NCBI GenBank assembly: GCA_030374735.1
Contig: JASCIV010000093.1
Span: forward strand, 1 to 49,450
Direction: 5' to 3'
Length of the DNA stretch: 49,450 nt
DNA from: Gracilaria caudata
Taxonomy: Eukaryota; Rhodophyta; Florideophyceae; Gracilariales; Gracilariaceae
The notes under the pieces are model-generated. The model saw nothing but the letters and a program-made list of their open reading frames with translations, searched no databases and was not told the origin of the DNA. The position numbers and the translations under genes were made by a program. Below are positions 9,839 through 20,564 of this stretch, piece by piece (position 1 is the stretch's first letter; every line of letters starts with the position of its first letter).

Positions 9839-12709
9839 ATGGACCTCGAAACGCCCGAGGAAGCGGAACGTCTTGATACTCTCAATGCCTACGCAAAGCT
9901 AGCCGACAGGTCTATAGGCAGCAATGACCTTGACTCTATTTCTCGAGAGATTGAAAGTATGTGCAGTGCATCCTGCACAAGGATGGGAACAAATCCGCAT
10001 GCAGTGAAGTTCGTCGTTCATAGTATCTCTCGTTGCGCCGTTGCACTACCTATCAAGTCACCTTTATATGCTACAGTGACGGGACTTTTGACATGCGGTA
10101 GCGAGCCCTTTGCCCACGAACTTGGGAATCGGCTGGTCGAAGCAACAGCTAAGGAATTTGAATCGCACTTGCGAGCAGGGAAATCAAGTGCTGCTCGTCG
10201 AGCTCTTCGGTTCCTCGCGTGTCTTACCGACTGCAGGGTGGTCTCTGCGGTCACGATGGCCGATCAAATCATTTCTTTACTGGAAGCCACGGTTTTCGAG
10301 TTGTCCGGAGCAAATAGGTCAGAACGTGGAGTTCATTGTCGAGGTGTATTTCTTGGAGAACTTGCCCTTTCTTCGTGTCCTTGGATCGCGAAAGCACTTC
10401 ACGAACGAGCACCTGAAAAACTGAAAACAATTACTGCCCTCGTTGAACAACTTGAGAGCTTGTGGGACGGAAGTCGATGGAGGGGTCTAGCCCCCGCGAA
10501 TAAAAACCGTTCGGTACCGTCTTTCTCAGAAATGCTTATTGGATTCAACTATCTTCGCAACGATAGATGGAAAGTTTCGACAGATATTATTCCTCGTCCG
10601 CAAGATCAGTTTCCGCAGCTGTCGCAAGGGGGCCTTTCCATAACTATACCTTCAGCAACGGTCCCGGCACATTCTAAACTATCGAAATATTCAAGCCCTC
10701 GTTTCAGGATGATCCTTGTAAACCCGAAGCAAGAAAATATTCGTCCGATGAGTTCTGATCGTGGGCAAACTCTGAGAGAAAGACAGCCCGGTCTTAACAG
10801 AATGAACGAGGACTTGGACAATGGTGAACTGCCAAATGGCTCGCAAAACGTCACTTTTTCATCACTGACTACGCCTGACGGAGGCTCAGTAAATGGAGTC
10901 GGTGATGACGGCGATGATAAATCTAGAGAAAGTGTTAAGAAAGAAGAAAACATCTTGGTTGAGACGGTGCAAAACGGTGATTCTGATTCTTCCAAAACGC
11001 ACAAGCAAGAGCTATCAACAGACCAGTCTATGGACGGGACTCTTGATCATCCTGTAGCGCGAAACGAACCAGAGTCACCAAGTGGCGTCGCTCCTTTGAA
11101 TGCTGGCACAGGCAATGCACCAGAGGAGGACATCGCTATGGTAGGAGATGTGAAGCAAAGGACGCCAGTTACTCGCTATATATTAAGGTGCTATATTGCG
11201 GATATCATAGATAACTTCGGAGAGAATCACACTCTAGCCGCCGAAAGACTTCTAAATCTCCCCGTATTCAGAGAACAAAGTGACGAAATAGTTGAAAGTG
11301 TCTTCTCTCAAATGTGTGCAACACCGACGCCCTGTTTCCCGCCCGTGTACTTCGGCACGCTCTTTGTCGACTTGTGCCGCGTGAAGGAAACACGATTACC
11401 GATAAATTTGCTAACAGCTGTGAATACAATGTTTCAGGAAGCGGGTGACATGGATCCAGAGTCCTTTGATCGCTTAACCGAATGGTTCTCATTTCATCTC
11501 AGCAATTTTGGCTACAAATGGAACTGGTCGGATTGGGCCTTGTATGCTGACGCGGAAATGGTAGACAAATTCCCGTACAGAGCGTTGTTCTGCAAGGACG
11601 TTTTACGTCGATGCATTCGTCTATCATATTACGAAAGAATTGTGGGAATTGTACCACAGGAAATGAGCTTCTTCTTTCCGCCAAAACCAGGAAGCGGGGA
11701 TCGGTCGCGATTCAATACAGAAATCAATGACCAGTTAATGAAGATCGTCACTGGTAAAGGGAAGCAGGATGCTCCGACCGTAAAACGTACGTTAGAGGAG
11801 CTCATTCCATTGAAGGAGATAGGAGATGCTGGAGAGAAAGACGAAATGGAAGCAGAGGTGAACTTGGCCCGCCTTGCAGCTCTGATCAGAGCTATCCTTC
11901 AAGCTGGATGTAGAACTCTGTCTCATTTTGATATTGTGTCCGAAAGATACGAGGGCATTCTAAGAGAGATGTCAGCGAAAGGAGGTTCCCTTGCAAAACG
12001 TTTAGTTACGCTAGAAGTCGTAACCTTCTGGAAGGATATTCACATCCGCAAAATGTATGTTTTGGATAAACTATGTGCACGTTCTGTAATTGACGGGCAG
12101 GCTATAATCGATTCTTGTCTCGCTTTCGAGAGAGTGAGTGAGAAACAAGGACAGACGGACCGTGTCAGTGACAAGGACATCGAAGCGAATCTAAATGACT
12201 CTGGATGTTGGGAGCTCATACGCTTAGTGATGTCCAGAGCAGTGTCAAGAGAGGAAGCTGCGCGAGGGGAGCTACAGATAGCATCGCAAAAAGCAGCCTC
12301 TGCAAATGAGGGAGAAACGGAAAATGTCGTAGCACTGCTTCAAGGAGCTAAGCGAAGAGTAGAATTGGCGAAAAACGAAGTCGCAGAGCTGGTCCTAGTG
12401 GCTCAGAGACGACTATTTGGAATCTTTGCGAGGCTCTTGATGGTCAACAAAACTGATTCTGGTGATTTTGTCATGGGCCAAGGAGAGGAGAGGGAACTAC
12501 CTGGGTTCAGCGGGAAACCAATCTGGTACTGGAGGTGTGCTGGTATGATGCGAGAGTTGGCTAGGAAACATGCACGGCATCTGTCGATCATCATTGACCA
12601 GCTTGATAACGATACACGAGATAATCGGGATCAGCATCGGGTGCTTTGGGAGTCATTTGAAACTATCAAGGAGATTGAAGCAAGCGATATGCTGAGTAGA
12701 GTATTTTAG
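9839..12709 (+). CDS. NCBP1: Nuclear cap-binding protein subunit 1 (CBP80)
   Basis: This is the large subunit of the nuclear cap-binding complex. With CBP20 it binds the m7G cap of new RNA polymerase II transcripts and promotes splicing, export and RNA decay control. The protein has 956 residues; the human form has 790. An N-terminal MIF4G-type helical domain is followed by a second conserved domain beginning near residue 440. The stretch FHLSNFGYKWNWSDW and the following RLSYYERI..IVPQ (about 545-605) are diagnostic for CBP80. The extra length is largely an acidic, Ser/Asn-rich, probably disordered insert at about 300-440 between the first and second helical domains. The C-terminus keeps the coiled, Glu-rich helices. 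There is no visible intron. The ATG at 9839 fits the family start. Confidence 0.93.
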   Translation: MDLETPEEAERLDTLNAYAKLADRSIGSNDLDSISREIESMCSASCTRMGTNPHAVKFVVHSISRCAVALPIKSPLYATVTGLLTCGSEPFAHELGNRLVEATAKEFESHLRAGKSSAARRALRFLACLTDCRVVSAVTMADQIISLLEATVFELSGANRSERGVHCRGVFLGELALSSCPWIAKALHERAPEKLKTITALVEQLESLWDGSRWRGLAPANKNRSVPSFSEMLIGFNYLRNDRWKVSTDIIPRPQDQFPQLSQGGLSITIPSATVPAHSKLSKYSSPRFRMILVNPKQENIRPMSSDRGQTLRERQPGLNRMNEDLDNGELPNGSQNVTFSSLTTPDGGSVNGVGDDGDDKSRESVKKEENILVETVQNGDSDSSKTHKQELSTDQSMDGTLDHPVARNEPESPSGVAPLNAGTGNAPEEDIAMVGDVKQRTPVTRYILRCYIADIIDNFGENHTLAAERLLNLPVFREQSDEIVESVFSQMCATPTPCFPPVYFGTLFVDLCRVKETRLPINLLTAVNTMFQEAGDMDPESFDRLTEWFSFHLSNFGYKWNWSDWALYADAEMVDKFPYRALFCKDVLRRCIRLSYYERIVGIVPQEMSFFFPPKPGSGDRSRFNTEINDQLMKIVTGKGKQDAPTVKRTLEELIPLKEIGDAGEKDEMEAEVNLARLAALIRAILQAGCRTLSHFDIVSERYEGILREMSAKGGSLAKRLVTLEVVTFWKDIHIRKMYVLDKLCARSVIDGQAIIDSCLAFERVSEKQGQTDRVSDKDIEANLNDSGCWELIRLVMSRAVSREEAARGELQIASQKAASANEGETENVVALLQGAKRRVELAKNEVAELVLVAQRRLFGIFARLLMVNKTDSGDFVMGQGEERELPGFSGKPIWYWRCAGMMRELARKHARHLSIIIDQLDNDTRDNRDQHRVLWESFETIKEIEASDMLSRVF

Positions 12710-13966
12710 TTATCGTGTTCTCTTAATGGCACACAACTGGAAGCTTCTTCACGAGATGCGAGGTCAGACGGGTACAGTTCTCAACATATAATTGAGGCTC
12801 TAAACATGCATGCCAATCATTCCCTTTGATGACCTGATCTATCATGTAACTAGGGCAAAAAAAGGGCGTTATCACTGCGCACCTTTTCGTTATGCGCGGG
12901 TCGGCGTTGGACTTTCGCAAGCCCGCCAATGACAGCATGTAGTAATGGCGAGAAAACTTGCTTTTGATTGAGTCTGTGCAGTTTCGCGGATCATCCTCTT
13001 GACACTAAGCAAATCTCAGGATCCATGGCACTGAAGAGTTTTAAAGTTTTGTGGCCCAGAAGGTATGAAACGGGAACTCTCCAGTGTTTTTTCTCCATGG
13101 AAGCAGCTGATGATGATCATCAGGGCATGATGCCCCTGGCAGCACGCGAACCAGTAGAACACGAAGATAATTATTGTACGAGGTCGAGCCGGTTTGTGTC
13201 AGCCTGTGTGACAACAGGCAGAACAAATTAACAGGGACCACGCAAGAGACTGAACAAAAAGGAAACTTGTCATCCACAGCTCACAGCTTTCAGCTATGTT
13301 TGGAGGTGAACGTAATCATTATGTGTTTCTAGCTGCAGCTTCCGATCTGTAGCCGGGTGGCGTGCTGCATTACCGTGTTCTGTGAACTCTCCTGCATCTA
13401 CGGCTAATGGTACAGGGAATTCGCTTTGCACTTTTGAACTGTTATCATGCAATGGGTGCAGGCTGAGGCTCCTCTGATGGCCGGCGCAATTCAAGATTGT
13501 GGCTTTACGGGCCCAATACGAGAGAAGCTACCCAAATTCATGAGTTGCCTTTGGACGGGAAACTCATCACACGCACGGGGAAGTAAGCTTGCAGGGTTTG
13601 ACTCGATTGGGGTTGGTAGCGAGAATATGTTTACACACTGAAGAAACATGAAGATCTAAGACAGAGGATGTATGAATTCCGCAAGAATCTCTTGACCAAC
13701 TCCATGAACACGTACAATAGGCACGTAATAATCTTCGGAGCGCACGAAACGCTGTCAGGATCACGTAGTGCTCGCTTTTCGTTTCCATTGAGGGGGTTGA
13801 TGGCTGGCATGGTTGGCATGAATGAACCGACAAACAATGTTACGGGACCGAGAAAAGTGCGTATCGTCAAGACCTTAAATATAATGTAAGTCGAGCAAGC
13901 AAATATCAGGAGTAGAGTTCGGAATGGTAAACGAGGTAGAAGAAAACACAGAGCAGATTTACCGAT
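12710..13966. other. Convergent intergenic region
   Basis: This lies between the stops of CBP80 and the sugar transporter. Only short frames are present. One, at 13631-13870 (-), has a Pro-rich start and an ALRDPDSV motif reminiscent of monoglyceride-lipase-type hydrolases, but it is too short to call. A perfect small palindrome (GGGCATGATGCCC) lies at about 13124-13136. Confidence 0.35.
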
Positions 13967-14998
13967 TTATGCTTTCTCCGTACGCATTTCTGAACTTGAC
14001 GTAAGAGGCTCCTTAGCGGTCTCATGCTTCGAAGCGGTTTGCTCTTCAGCCTTCTTCTTCATTTCAGCTCTTCTTACAAGAGTGTATCCCAAAGACGCTG
14101 TTAGCACGAGGAGCACGGCAAGGAAACCGAGAGGAGAGATAGGATTTCTATACACCAGAAGAGCAATGACGGTCTGCGCAGCTGCCTTTGCAGTGGCCGA
14201 CACGTTGTGTGTGAGGGGGGATGTATACTTAATCTGAGCAGCAGTGGCAAACGAAATGCTGACTCCGAGCAACCCAGATCCGAGCAACAGAACCCAGTAG
14301 TTGAGTGTCCGTACGTCGGGAGAGGTGAGGATGTACGAAATCTCTCCGGAACCGAAGATGAGTGGGAGAAAGAGGAAAGAGGCGTTGAGGTTGTTGTATA
14401 GAGTAATTTTCCAAGGGTTGTTGTCGACGAGAGCGAACTTCTTCTTGACGAAGATGGAGTTCATGGCTACAAAGAATGAGGAGGTGACGCCGAAGAGAAC
14501 ACCAATGAGAGACCAGCGCATCTCCTCCACGTTTCCAAGAGCGAAGCCAGACACGACGAAGGCACAACACACCATGGCCTTGAAGGAAGTGACCTGCCCC
14601 AGCACGACGTAGTCAAAGACAACGTTGAAGACAATCGTGAGGGATCTTGCAACCTGATAGAAAGAGACCTCGACATACTTGAGGCACAGGTTGTTGAACA
14701 CAATCATGGATGTAAACACAAACGACAAAGATAGCATCTGCTTCAAAATGTCAGGGCGCACCTCAAAAGGCGGAACATTAGCAACACGCAGCTTGCCAGC
14801 AACATAGCAGAAGAGAACGGTGACCACACACTGCGACCAAGTGATGAAGAAAGGTGCCGAGGAACGATCTTGCCCGCCAAGCAGGGTCTTGTTCGCGAAA
14901 ACCATGGAAATAGAAATGACCCAGTAGAACGATACGGCCATGGCAATGTTGCTCATCTGGCGCGCCAGCGGCTGCGAATTGGCATTATCGACCGACAT
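13967..14998 (-). CDS. SLC35C1: Nucleotide-sugar transporter, GDP-fucose type (SLC35C1)
   Basis: This Golgi membrane antiporter has 343 residues and is expected to carry GDP-fucose into the lumen in exchange for GMP. About ten hydrophobic segments span most of the chain. The run FNNLCLKYVEVSFYQVARSL is close to the SLC35C1 signature, and a conserved TSPLTHNVSATAKAAAQT follows in the second half, as in the triose-phosphate/nucleotide-sugar transporter fold. The C-terminal tail of about 35 residues is charged and cytosolic. No cleavable signal peptide is needed in this family. The substrate could be another nucleotide sugar, because family members differ by few residues. The ATG at 14998 is at the expected place. 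Confidence 0.85.
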   Translation of the reverse strand: MSVDNANSQPLARQMSNIAMAVSFYWVISISMVFANKTLLGGQDRSSAPFFITWSQCVVTVLFCYVAGKLRVANVPPFEVRPDILKQMLSLSFVFTSMIVFNNLCLKYVEVSFYQVARSLTIVFNVVFDYVVLGQVTSFKAMVCCAFVVSGFALGNVEEMRWSLIGVLFGVTSSFFVAMNSIFVKKKFALVDNNPWKITLYNNLNASFLFLPLIFGSGEISYILTSPDVRTLNYWVLLLGSGLLGVSISFATAAQIKYTSPLTHNVSATAKAAAQTVIALLVYRNPISPLGFLAVLLVLTASLGYTLVRRAEMKKKAEEQTASKHETAKEPLTSSSEMRTEKA

Positions 14999-15596
14999 GA
15001 TGACTGAAGGAACAGCAGCGACAAAAGCCCAACTCGCACGCCGTGCTCAAAGCCGTCGACCCCGACAACGAACTACGAAGGTACTTCACAACAACCTTCA
15101 GCTCTCAGCAGGAGCAACGCGCGACGTCATCTTTAAGCGCAAGCGGCTCGCGGTGTAAGGGCGTGTTGGGGAATGAGTCGACGCGTACCGCACCGGCACA
15201 AGCCCTCTCTATTCTCCCGGCTACCGAAATCATCTTTGCGCGAATACCAAAGCGCATCCAACCGTGCGTCGCCACGCGCATCAGTCCCTCCCTTCACAAT
15301 TTCAGTAGCCGTGCATCAAGTTTGCGATGCGGCTACCTAATTGCCATGCAATTAAAAGCGCCACTGGCGCTGTCGGCCGCCAAAAAGATTCGCGTGTGTG
15401 TTTCCATTGGTGCGCGCCGATGAAACGGTAAGCGCGCTGTTCAGCGTGCTGGGCCGCCCACGTGGCCACGGTGCACCCTTACCTCGCCGACTCTTTGAGC
15501 CTTGACACCGAAAACGTACCAATTGTCCTCCCAAAGCGCAGATGCAAATCGTGCAGGTGCTATTGATATCAGCCTGGGCCATCAACTTGTTCTAAG
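14999..15596. other. Divergent intergenic region
   Basis: This is the upstream region of the transporter (-) and the CHORD-like gene (+). No gene or clear TATA box is seen. The sequence is moderately GC-rich. Confidence 0.4.
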
Positions 15597-15950
15597 ATGA
15601 CTTTGGTGCGCGGGTTGACATTCGCCCCGCCCTGTTGGTGGGCGCCTTTGGCGCATCATCCATCCACACGAACCGTGCGGCGCGCGCAGATGGTTGTCGT
15701 GCAGGCTGCGCTGCGCGTATGTCGCGTCTGCAAGAAGAGCTATTCAGAGCAACACAACCACAGTCGAGCGTGTCGCTTCCACAGCAGTGGGTGGACAGGT
15801 GCTGAGCGTTCAAAGTTCTACGGTCGAACGGATCAATTCGGACTCCCACCTCCTCGCGGCGTGGAGTACTACTTCGACTGCTGTGATGCCACCTCAAGCA
15901 CGGCGCCGGGTTGCTGCTTCGACTTCCATCGTTCCTATGATGACGACTGA
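15597..15950 (+). CDS. Small CHORD-like zinc-binding protein
   Basis: This protein of 117 residues has a Cys/His pattern like a CHORD domain (the zinc module of Rar1 and CHP-1). The pattern is C42-x2-C45-x13-C59-x2-H62, then C95-C96, then C106-x4-H111. The x13, C-x2-H, CC and C-x4-H parts equal those of true CHORDs; the first pair (x2 instead of x4) and the two loops differ in length. An Asn precedes the third Cys and aromatic residues precede the CC pair, again as in CHORD. Small eukaryotic proteins with this layout exist, but I know no proven function. A second ATG at 15690 would give 86 residues and keep the whole zinc module, so the true start is uncertain. The 31 residues before it are Arg/Pro-rich. 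It converges with the HERC gene, 195 bp apart. Confidence 0.72.
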   Translation: MTLVRGLTFAPPCWWAPLAHHPSTRTVRRAQMVVVQAALRVCRVCKKSYSEQHNHSRACRFHSSGWTGAERSKFYGRTDQFGLPPPRGVEYYFDCCDATSSTAPGCCFDFHRSYDDD

Positions 15951-16145
15951 CCCCCATACCCGCCACAGTTGCGTTTTTGACCGGCCTCGATTAACACGCC
16001 ACCATCAGTAGCGAGCGCGTGCTTCCACCGCATCGGCACACGCACTCACACGCTCCAGACAGCATCGCCAACGTTGTGTCGCTCCACGCTGCTTTTACAA
16101 GCTCAGTGTTAGCTAAACAGTTAGTTATTACACCTTCCTATTGTA

Positions 16146-19100
16146 CTACATCAATCCGAAACCCTTCGAATTTCGAATCGCCGTCGAAAGACGATCTCGA
16201 AGTTTTTCGCGGCTGCTATAGTCCGGAAGCAGCATCGTATTAAAGCATGTGTAGCTCGTGGGCAGCCGGTTTGTATCCGACCCAGCTCTTTGTACAACTA
16301 TCATCAAATTCCCTAGACCCCCAATTGGCGCCCGATCGCTCCCTGTCACGAACAACAGGAACAATTTCTTCAATGCCAAATCGTAATCGTCCAGTACCTG
16401 CCACAGGTTGATCACCGTCGTTGACTTCTCATCGTATCCTTCGTACCGTGCTGAATTTCGGAGTGCTGCAAAATCCAGCTTCTCTTCCCCACAAACCAAC
16501 GTTTCTATTTCTTCCGCGGTGAACATGGGCAGACATGGCCCATTCATCATCAGCGAAAATCCGGCCGCAAAGTTGTTAAACGCAGTCTTGATCGATTTAT
16601 TGATCAAGTACTCCACGTACAACTCAATGAATTCCTCCCTGTTTTCATTTGTCACAGCAGTGTTTGCACCGTTTTCTTTCAGTTCCACAGTCACCTCGTT
16701 GCCGAAAAGGTTTGCATACGAAATCTCAAATCGTAGAGCGAACACGTTTTCTACGTCATCCCCCTCATAGTCTTTTAGATGCTGCAAACTCCGTCCAATT
16801 GCTGGGAAAGTTTCAATCACGTCTTTCAAGTCTGCCTTGTATTCCATCTGTTCAAATTGAGAGTCGTCCTTCAGACGCATTCGCAGCAAGTTGTTTCTGA
16901 AGCCGATGGCCAGCTTCCGATAGAATACGGGTGCGAACTGAACGCTAAGTAAAATAGAGTTAAAGGCGGCGAGTCCGAACATGATGCCAATCAATGTCCA
17001 GGAATGCTCGCTCTCTAGAAAATCTTTTCGGAACCAGTGGCAATTGGCCTCCTCTATGAACTCGAACATGCCATATTTCGGTGACAAGATATGCTCCAGC
17101 AAAACCTGATAGAACTCTTTCCGCAGTCCTCCTTCGTCCACTCCTTCTTCTCCTTCGAACTTGACTCGCAACGGCTTGTGCAGTTCACGTGGATGCCTCT
17201 TCACAAGTTCCGCGATTTGCACAAACGCATCTGATACGATATTTTCTCTTCTCACATACAATACCATGTACCGCAAATGACCCATCTCCCCTTCTGGTAC
17301 TCGCATGTGAGAAATATGACCCCATGGGCCGACGGGCATTGGCAAGACACCGAATGACAGTACAGAACGCATACTTTCTTTGTTCATTGTCATTTGTGAT
17401 TCTAGCTCAAGGATTCTAAACTTCGCGGCTTCTGTGAGGAGGAAACTGTACGCACAAAAGGAGAACGGGCCATCATCTTGACCAGCAATGGGTAAGGGAG
17501 GGAGGTCAAAGAACTTGGCTGAAGAGTCTTCATTAAATGCGTGTTCGCCATTACCTAGAAGCCCATTCTGACCTATGTTGTCCAGATGGTTCTGGTTTGC
17601 GCACCATCGCTCGTAATCCTCGGCAAGATCTACAAGCTCGCTGACTGTCTCGTTGTAGAATTCCCGCCGAGGGATGAACAATCCTCTCATACCCATTCGC
17701 TTTGAGGCACGGTACACGGCGTGATAACAAAGAGCAAGCGCCTTTGTTGCGTAGATTGCGTTTCTCGTGATGCGTCGATACCCTGTGAGTTCTGACGTTA
17801 ACACAGCTTGCAAGGGTCGCACAATCCGAGTCAGAAGAACCTGTTCATCGCAATAAGATACCATTTCTAAAAAGGCTTCTCTGGCATTTTCCTCGCATCG
17901 TTGCAAAATGGCAGCTAGTTCCGACAAGTCTGGGACTCGGTTCCTGTCACCATAGATAGGGTTCATAAACGCTAGAAAGAAGAGATACCCGCATTCGTAA
18001 CTGTTTGCAACCGATTGCCGAAAAAAGTCATCATCCTTGTAAAAGAGTGCTTTTGGAGTTACGTGAGGTTGCTCATCACGCAAATCACCAGCTAAAACAG
18101 ACCCCTGCTCAGTCTCTTCCACAATTCCAAACCCTATCTGAGCATCATGTCGGAGACGCGCGGCTGCTTGCGCCAAAACTCCTCGCCCTTCTTCACCAAA
18201 CATCTTCGCAAATCGTAGGTGCGCGTTCTCGGCTGCTAGGTAGTCAACCTTTCCGCTTGCCAGAGGTTGGATATGGCGCTTGACAAACGTACGTAACAGA
18301 ACAGACGCAGTGCCAAATCGCGAAAGACCTGCACGGGCCTGCACCATGTTATCCACAACGCACCGCGGAATCCGGGTATCATACAGCCCGTGTGCCTCAC
18401 GTACCGGAGTGTCATCATTAGCAGCCAGCGCCAGGGTATGATAACCGCCGCAGCAAACCGAGACAAAACGATAAGGGTTTTGATCAACATCCATCTCGTC
18501 TCGGGGGGGTCTTGGAGAAGGTAGTGCAACAGGAGCGTACTTGTCATTCAGGTTCCCATCACCTATTTGGCCCTGCGTTCCTTCACCCCATAAGTAGAGA
18601 CCTCCGTCAGTAGTAATCGCGGCAGAGTGTCTTTCGCCAGCAGAAACGGACACCGCGCGCAAATGAGGCGCTGCAATTGCCGGTTCGTAATGTGTCCGGG
18701 CTGATCTCGTGCCTAACTGACCATTGTCGCCCATGCCCCAGCACGTAATGGTGCCGTCACTTCGCAAAGCAACAGTATGCGCACTTCCGCATGCGACATC
18801 AGCGAAGGCATGCAGTTTGTCGTACGGTAACGGCGTTGATTCATCTGACATAATATGCTGTTGCGGGGCAGAGACTGCGAGTGGAAGAAGTGAAGAAATG
18901 CGAATACGAATGAGCGGAAGGCCAAGTTGGCCATGTTTGTTGCTACCGAAACACAAGATGGTTCCTGTAGCAGATAGTACTGCAGAATGTTGATCACCTG
19001 TAGATACGGCAACAATGGGATGTGGGAACAGAGCTGTGATATGCATGGGTTCTTTCACAGGGTTGGTATGACCCAAACCAAGTTGCCCGGCGGAATTAGC

Positions 19101-19571
19101 GCCACATGCAAATACTCGGCCGAGCGAGTCGAGCGCTAGCCAGTGGAACTCAGCGGCGCAAATCGCAACGATTCGAACTACAGTAAGCCTCTGTATCAAG
19201 GCAGGATGGTGAATATTCACAACGGCGGAGCCCAATCCGAGTTGACCGTACGCGCCAGAGCCCAGTGTGTACACATGGCCGGTAGCTGTGAGCAACACAA
19301 TAAAGTCGCGGCCAACGGCAACACCCGCAATAGAGGGGAGCGTAGAATTCTTTGGAGGAATGGCCGTTCCTGGGAGAAGTTCATTAGAAGATGTGTTATG
19401 CACGGCGGCGCCGTTGTGAGAGACGATGAGTGAGGTCCACAGACCGGCAGTAAACGCGGTAGGGTCGGGCGGAATGTTGGGCAATGGCCGCGGTGTAGCG
19501 ACGGTATCGGTGGATATGGAGCCCAGCTGGCCGTCCGACGCGCTTCCCCAGCCGAGCAAATGGGCGGGCAT
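16146..19571 (-). CDS. HERC: HERC-type E3 ubiquitin ligase (RCC1 repeats + HECT)
   Basis: This is a ubiquitin ligase of 1,141 residues, in the size range of small HERCs such as HERC4 (about 1,050). The N-terminal third is a seven-bladed RCC1-like propeller: repeats with cores such as GSGAYGQLGLG, GANSAGQLGLG, GSNKHGQLG, GMGDNGQLG and GEGTQGQIGDG lie within the first 350 residues. A helical middle follows. The HECT domain covers about 780-1141, with VKFEGEEGVDEGGLRKEF near its start. The catalytic Cys is in SYTCFN near the end (Cys1109), 32 residues before the C-terminus. All catalytic elements look intact. HERC proteins transfer ubiquitin from E2 through this Cys; substrates cannot be told. 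The ATG at 19571 opens directly into the first RCC1 repeat. Confidence 0.93.
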   Translation of the reverse strand: MPAHLLGWGSASDGQLGSISTDTVATPRPLPNIPPDPTAFTAGLWTSLIVSHNGAAVHNTSSNELLPGTAIPPKNSTLPSIAGVAVGRDFIVLLTATGHVYTLGSGAYGQLGLGSAVVNIHHPALIQRLTVVRIVAICAAEFHWLALDSLGRVFACGANSAGQLGLGHTNPVKEPMHITALFPHPIVAVSTGDQHSAVLSATGTILCFGSNKHGQLGLPLIRIRISSLLPLAVSAPQQHIMSDESTPLPYDKLHAFADVACGSAHTVALRSDGTITCWGMGDNGQLGTRSARTHYEPAIAAPHLRAVSVSAGERHSAAITTDGGLYLWGEGTQGQIGDGNLNDKYAPVALPSPRPPRDEMDVDQNPYRFVSVCCGGYHTLALAANDDTPVREAHGLYDTRIPRCVVDNMVQARAGLSRFGTASVLLRTFVKRHIQPLASGKVDYLAAENAHLRFAKMFGEEGRGVLAQAAARLRHDAQIGFGIVEETEQGSVLAGDLRDEQPHVTPKALFYKDDDFFRQSVANSYECGYLFFLAFMNPIYGDRNRVPDLSELAAILQRCEENAREAFLEMVSYCDEQVLLTRIVRPLQAVLTSELTGYRRITRNAIYATKALALCYHAVYRASKRMGMRGLFIPRREFYNETVSELVDLAEDYERWCANQNHLDNIGQNGLLGNGEHAFNEDSSAKFFDLPPLPIAGQDDGPFSFCAYSFLLTEAAKFRILELESQMTMNKESMRSVLSFGVLPMPVGPWGHISHMRVPEGEMGHLRYMVLYVRRENIVSDAFVQIAELVKRHPRELHKPLRVKFEGEEGVDEGGLRKEFYQVLLEHILSPKYGMFEFIEEANCHWFRKDFLESEHSWTLIGIMFGLAAFNSILLSVQFAPVFYRKLAIGFRNNLLRMRLKDDSQFEQMEYKADLKDVIETFPAIGRSLQHLKDYEGDDVENVFALRFEISYANLFGNEVTVELKENGANTAVTNENREEFIELYVEYLINKSIKTAFNNFAAGFSLMMNGPCLPMFTAEEIETLVCGEEKLDFAALRNSARYEGYDEKSTTVINLWQVLDDYDLALKKLFLLFVTGSDRAPIGGLGNLMIVVQRAGSDTNRLPTSYTCFNTMLLPDYSSREKLRDRLSTAIRNSKGFGLM

Positions 19572-20564
19572 CGCGAGGGGGAAGGGTGGGCGCGAAAAAC
19601 TGAACTGGTGGATGACTACGGCAGCGAAAGAGTTTCGGTGCGATCGTCTGCGAGAGCGTCTCGCTTAGTCGATGTGGTCTGGTGAAGGCATGAGGGCAAC
19701 TGCTGCAGTGGCACAAATCCGTGCCTGTAATTTGTAATTACTGAACCGCGAGTCAGCGTTGCCGCCTTGTCCTGTACACGTAGATATTTGCGAAGGTAAA
19801 CCGGGTGAGGAATTGTCGAAATTCTGGTCCTGCACAGGCAGGTCTAGAATCATCTTCGTGATCCCTGGTGTCCAAGCGTCTTTCTGCAGGCTGAAGCATA
19901 GCTCATGCCGAAGACTTAAAACAGCTGTGGTATTCACAATTCTCCCTTCTAGCCATTCTTTTCCCACATTTCTATTCCTTGCCAACTCCACTCATCAAAA
20001 TCGGAATAAATGAGTTCAAGCCTCAATTGCGGGACTTCTGTCTCAACGCGTGAACCAGAGACATGCAAAAGTCAACTGAACGATAGGACGCTCATCTTTT
20101 GTGAGTAGGTCTGGCAGAAAGACCCGGAGGGTCCATGAGAACCTCCAGCAGTGATTCCGAAAAAAAAAAGAAAATGCATTTCTTACATATTTTGTCATTG
20201 GCTTCCGAAGCACTCGGAAATTATGAAGATGGAAATAATTCCAAGCTTGAAGATTCCATTTCAACTGTCCACACTTAAAAGCATGTCACGACTTCGTTAA
20301 ATTTCTTTAGTAACATAGATATCTTAACCAACGCTGCACATTCTCGAACCGCAGTCTTTGACGGCAAGATCCTAAAACAGTAGGAAGTTCATGCTGTGGT
20401 TGTTGCTCTGACAACTGGTTCAGCATATTTCTGAGCCTGCCCTTGATACAGGTATTGAAAAAACAAAAAGGGTTTCTTCGCATGTCGGCTCGGCGAGCTC
20501 CGACACATGCTTCACTTGTTGCTACGAGAGCAGTTGACCACGGATCATTCATCGCGTCGCAACG
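19572..20564. other. Divergent intergenic region
   Basis: This is the upstream region of HERC (-) and NDUFA8 (+). An unrecognised frame of 108 codons lies at 19665-19991 (-). The rest is AT-rich with short homopolymer runs, for example a run of A at 20160-20170. I see nothing functional that I can name. Confidence 0.4.
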
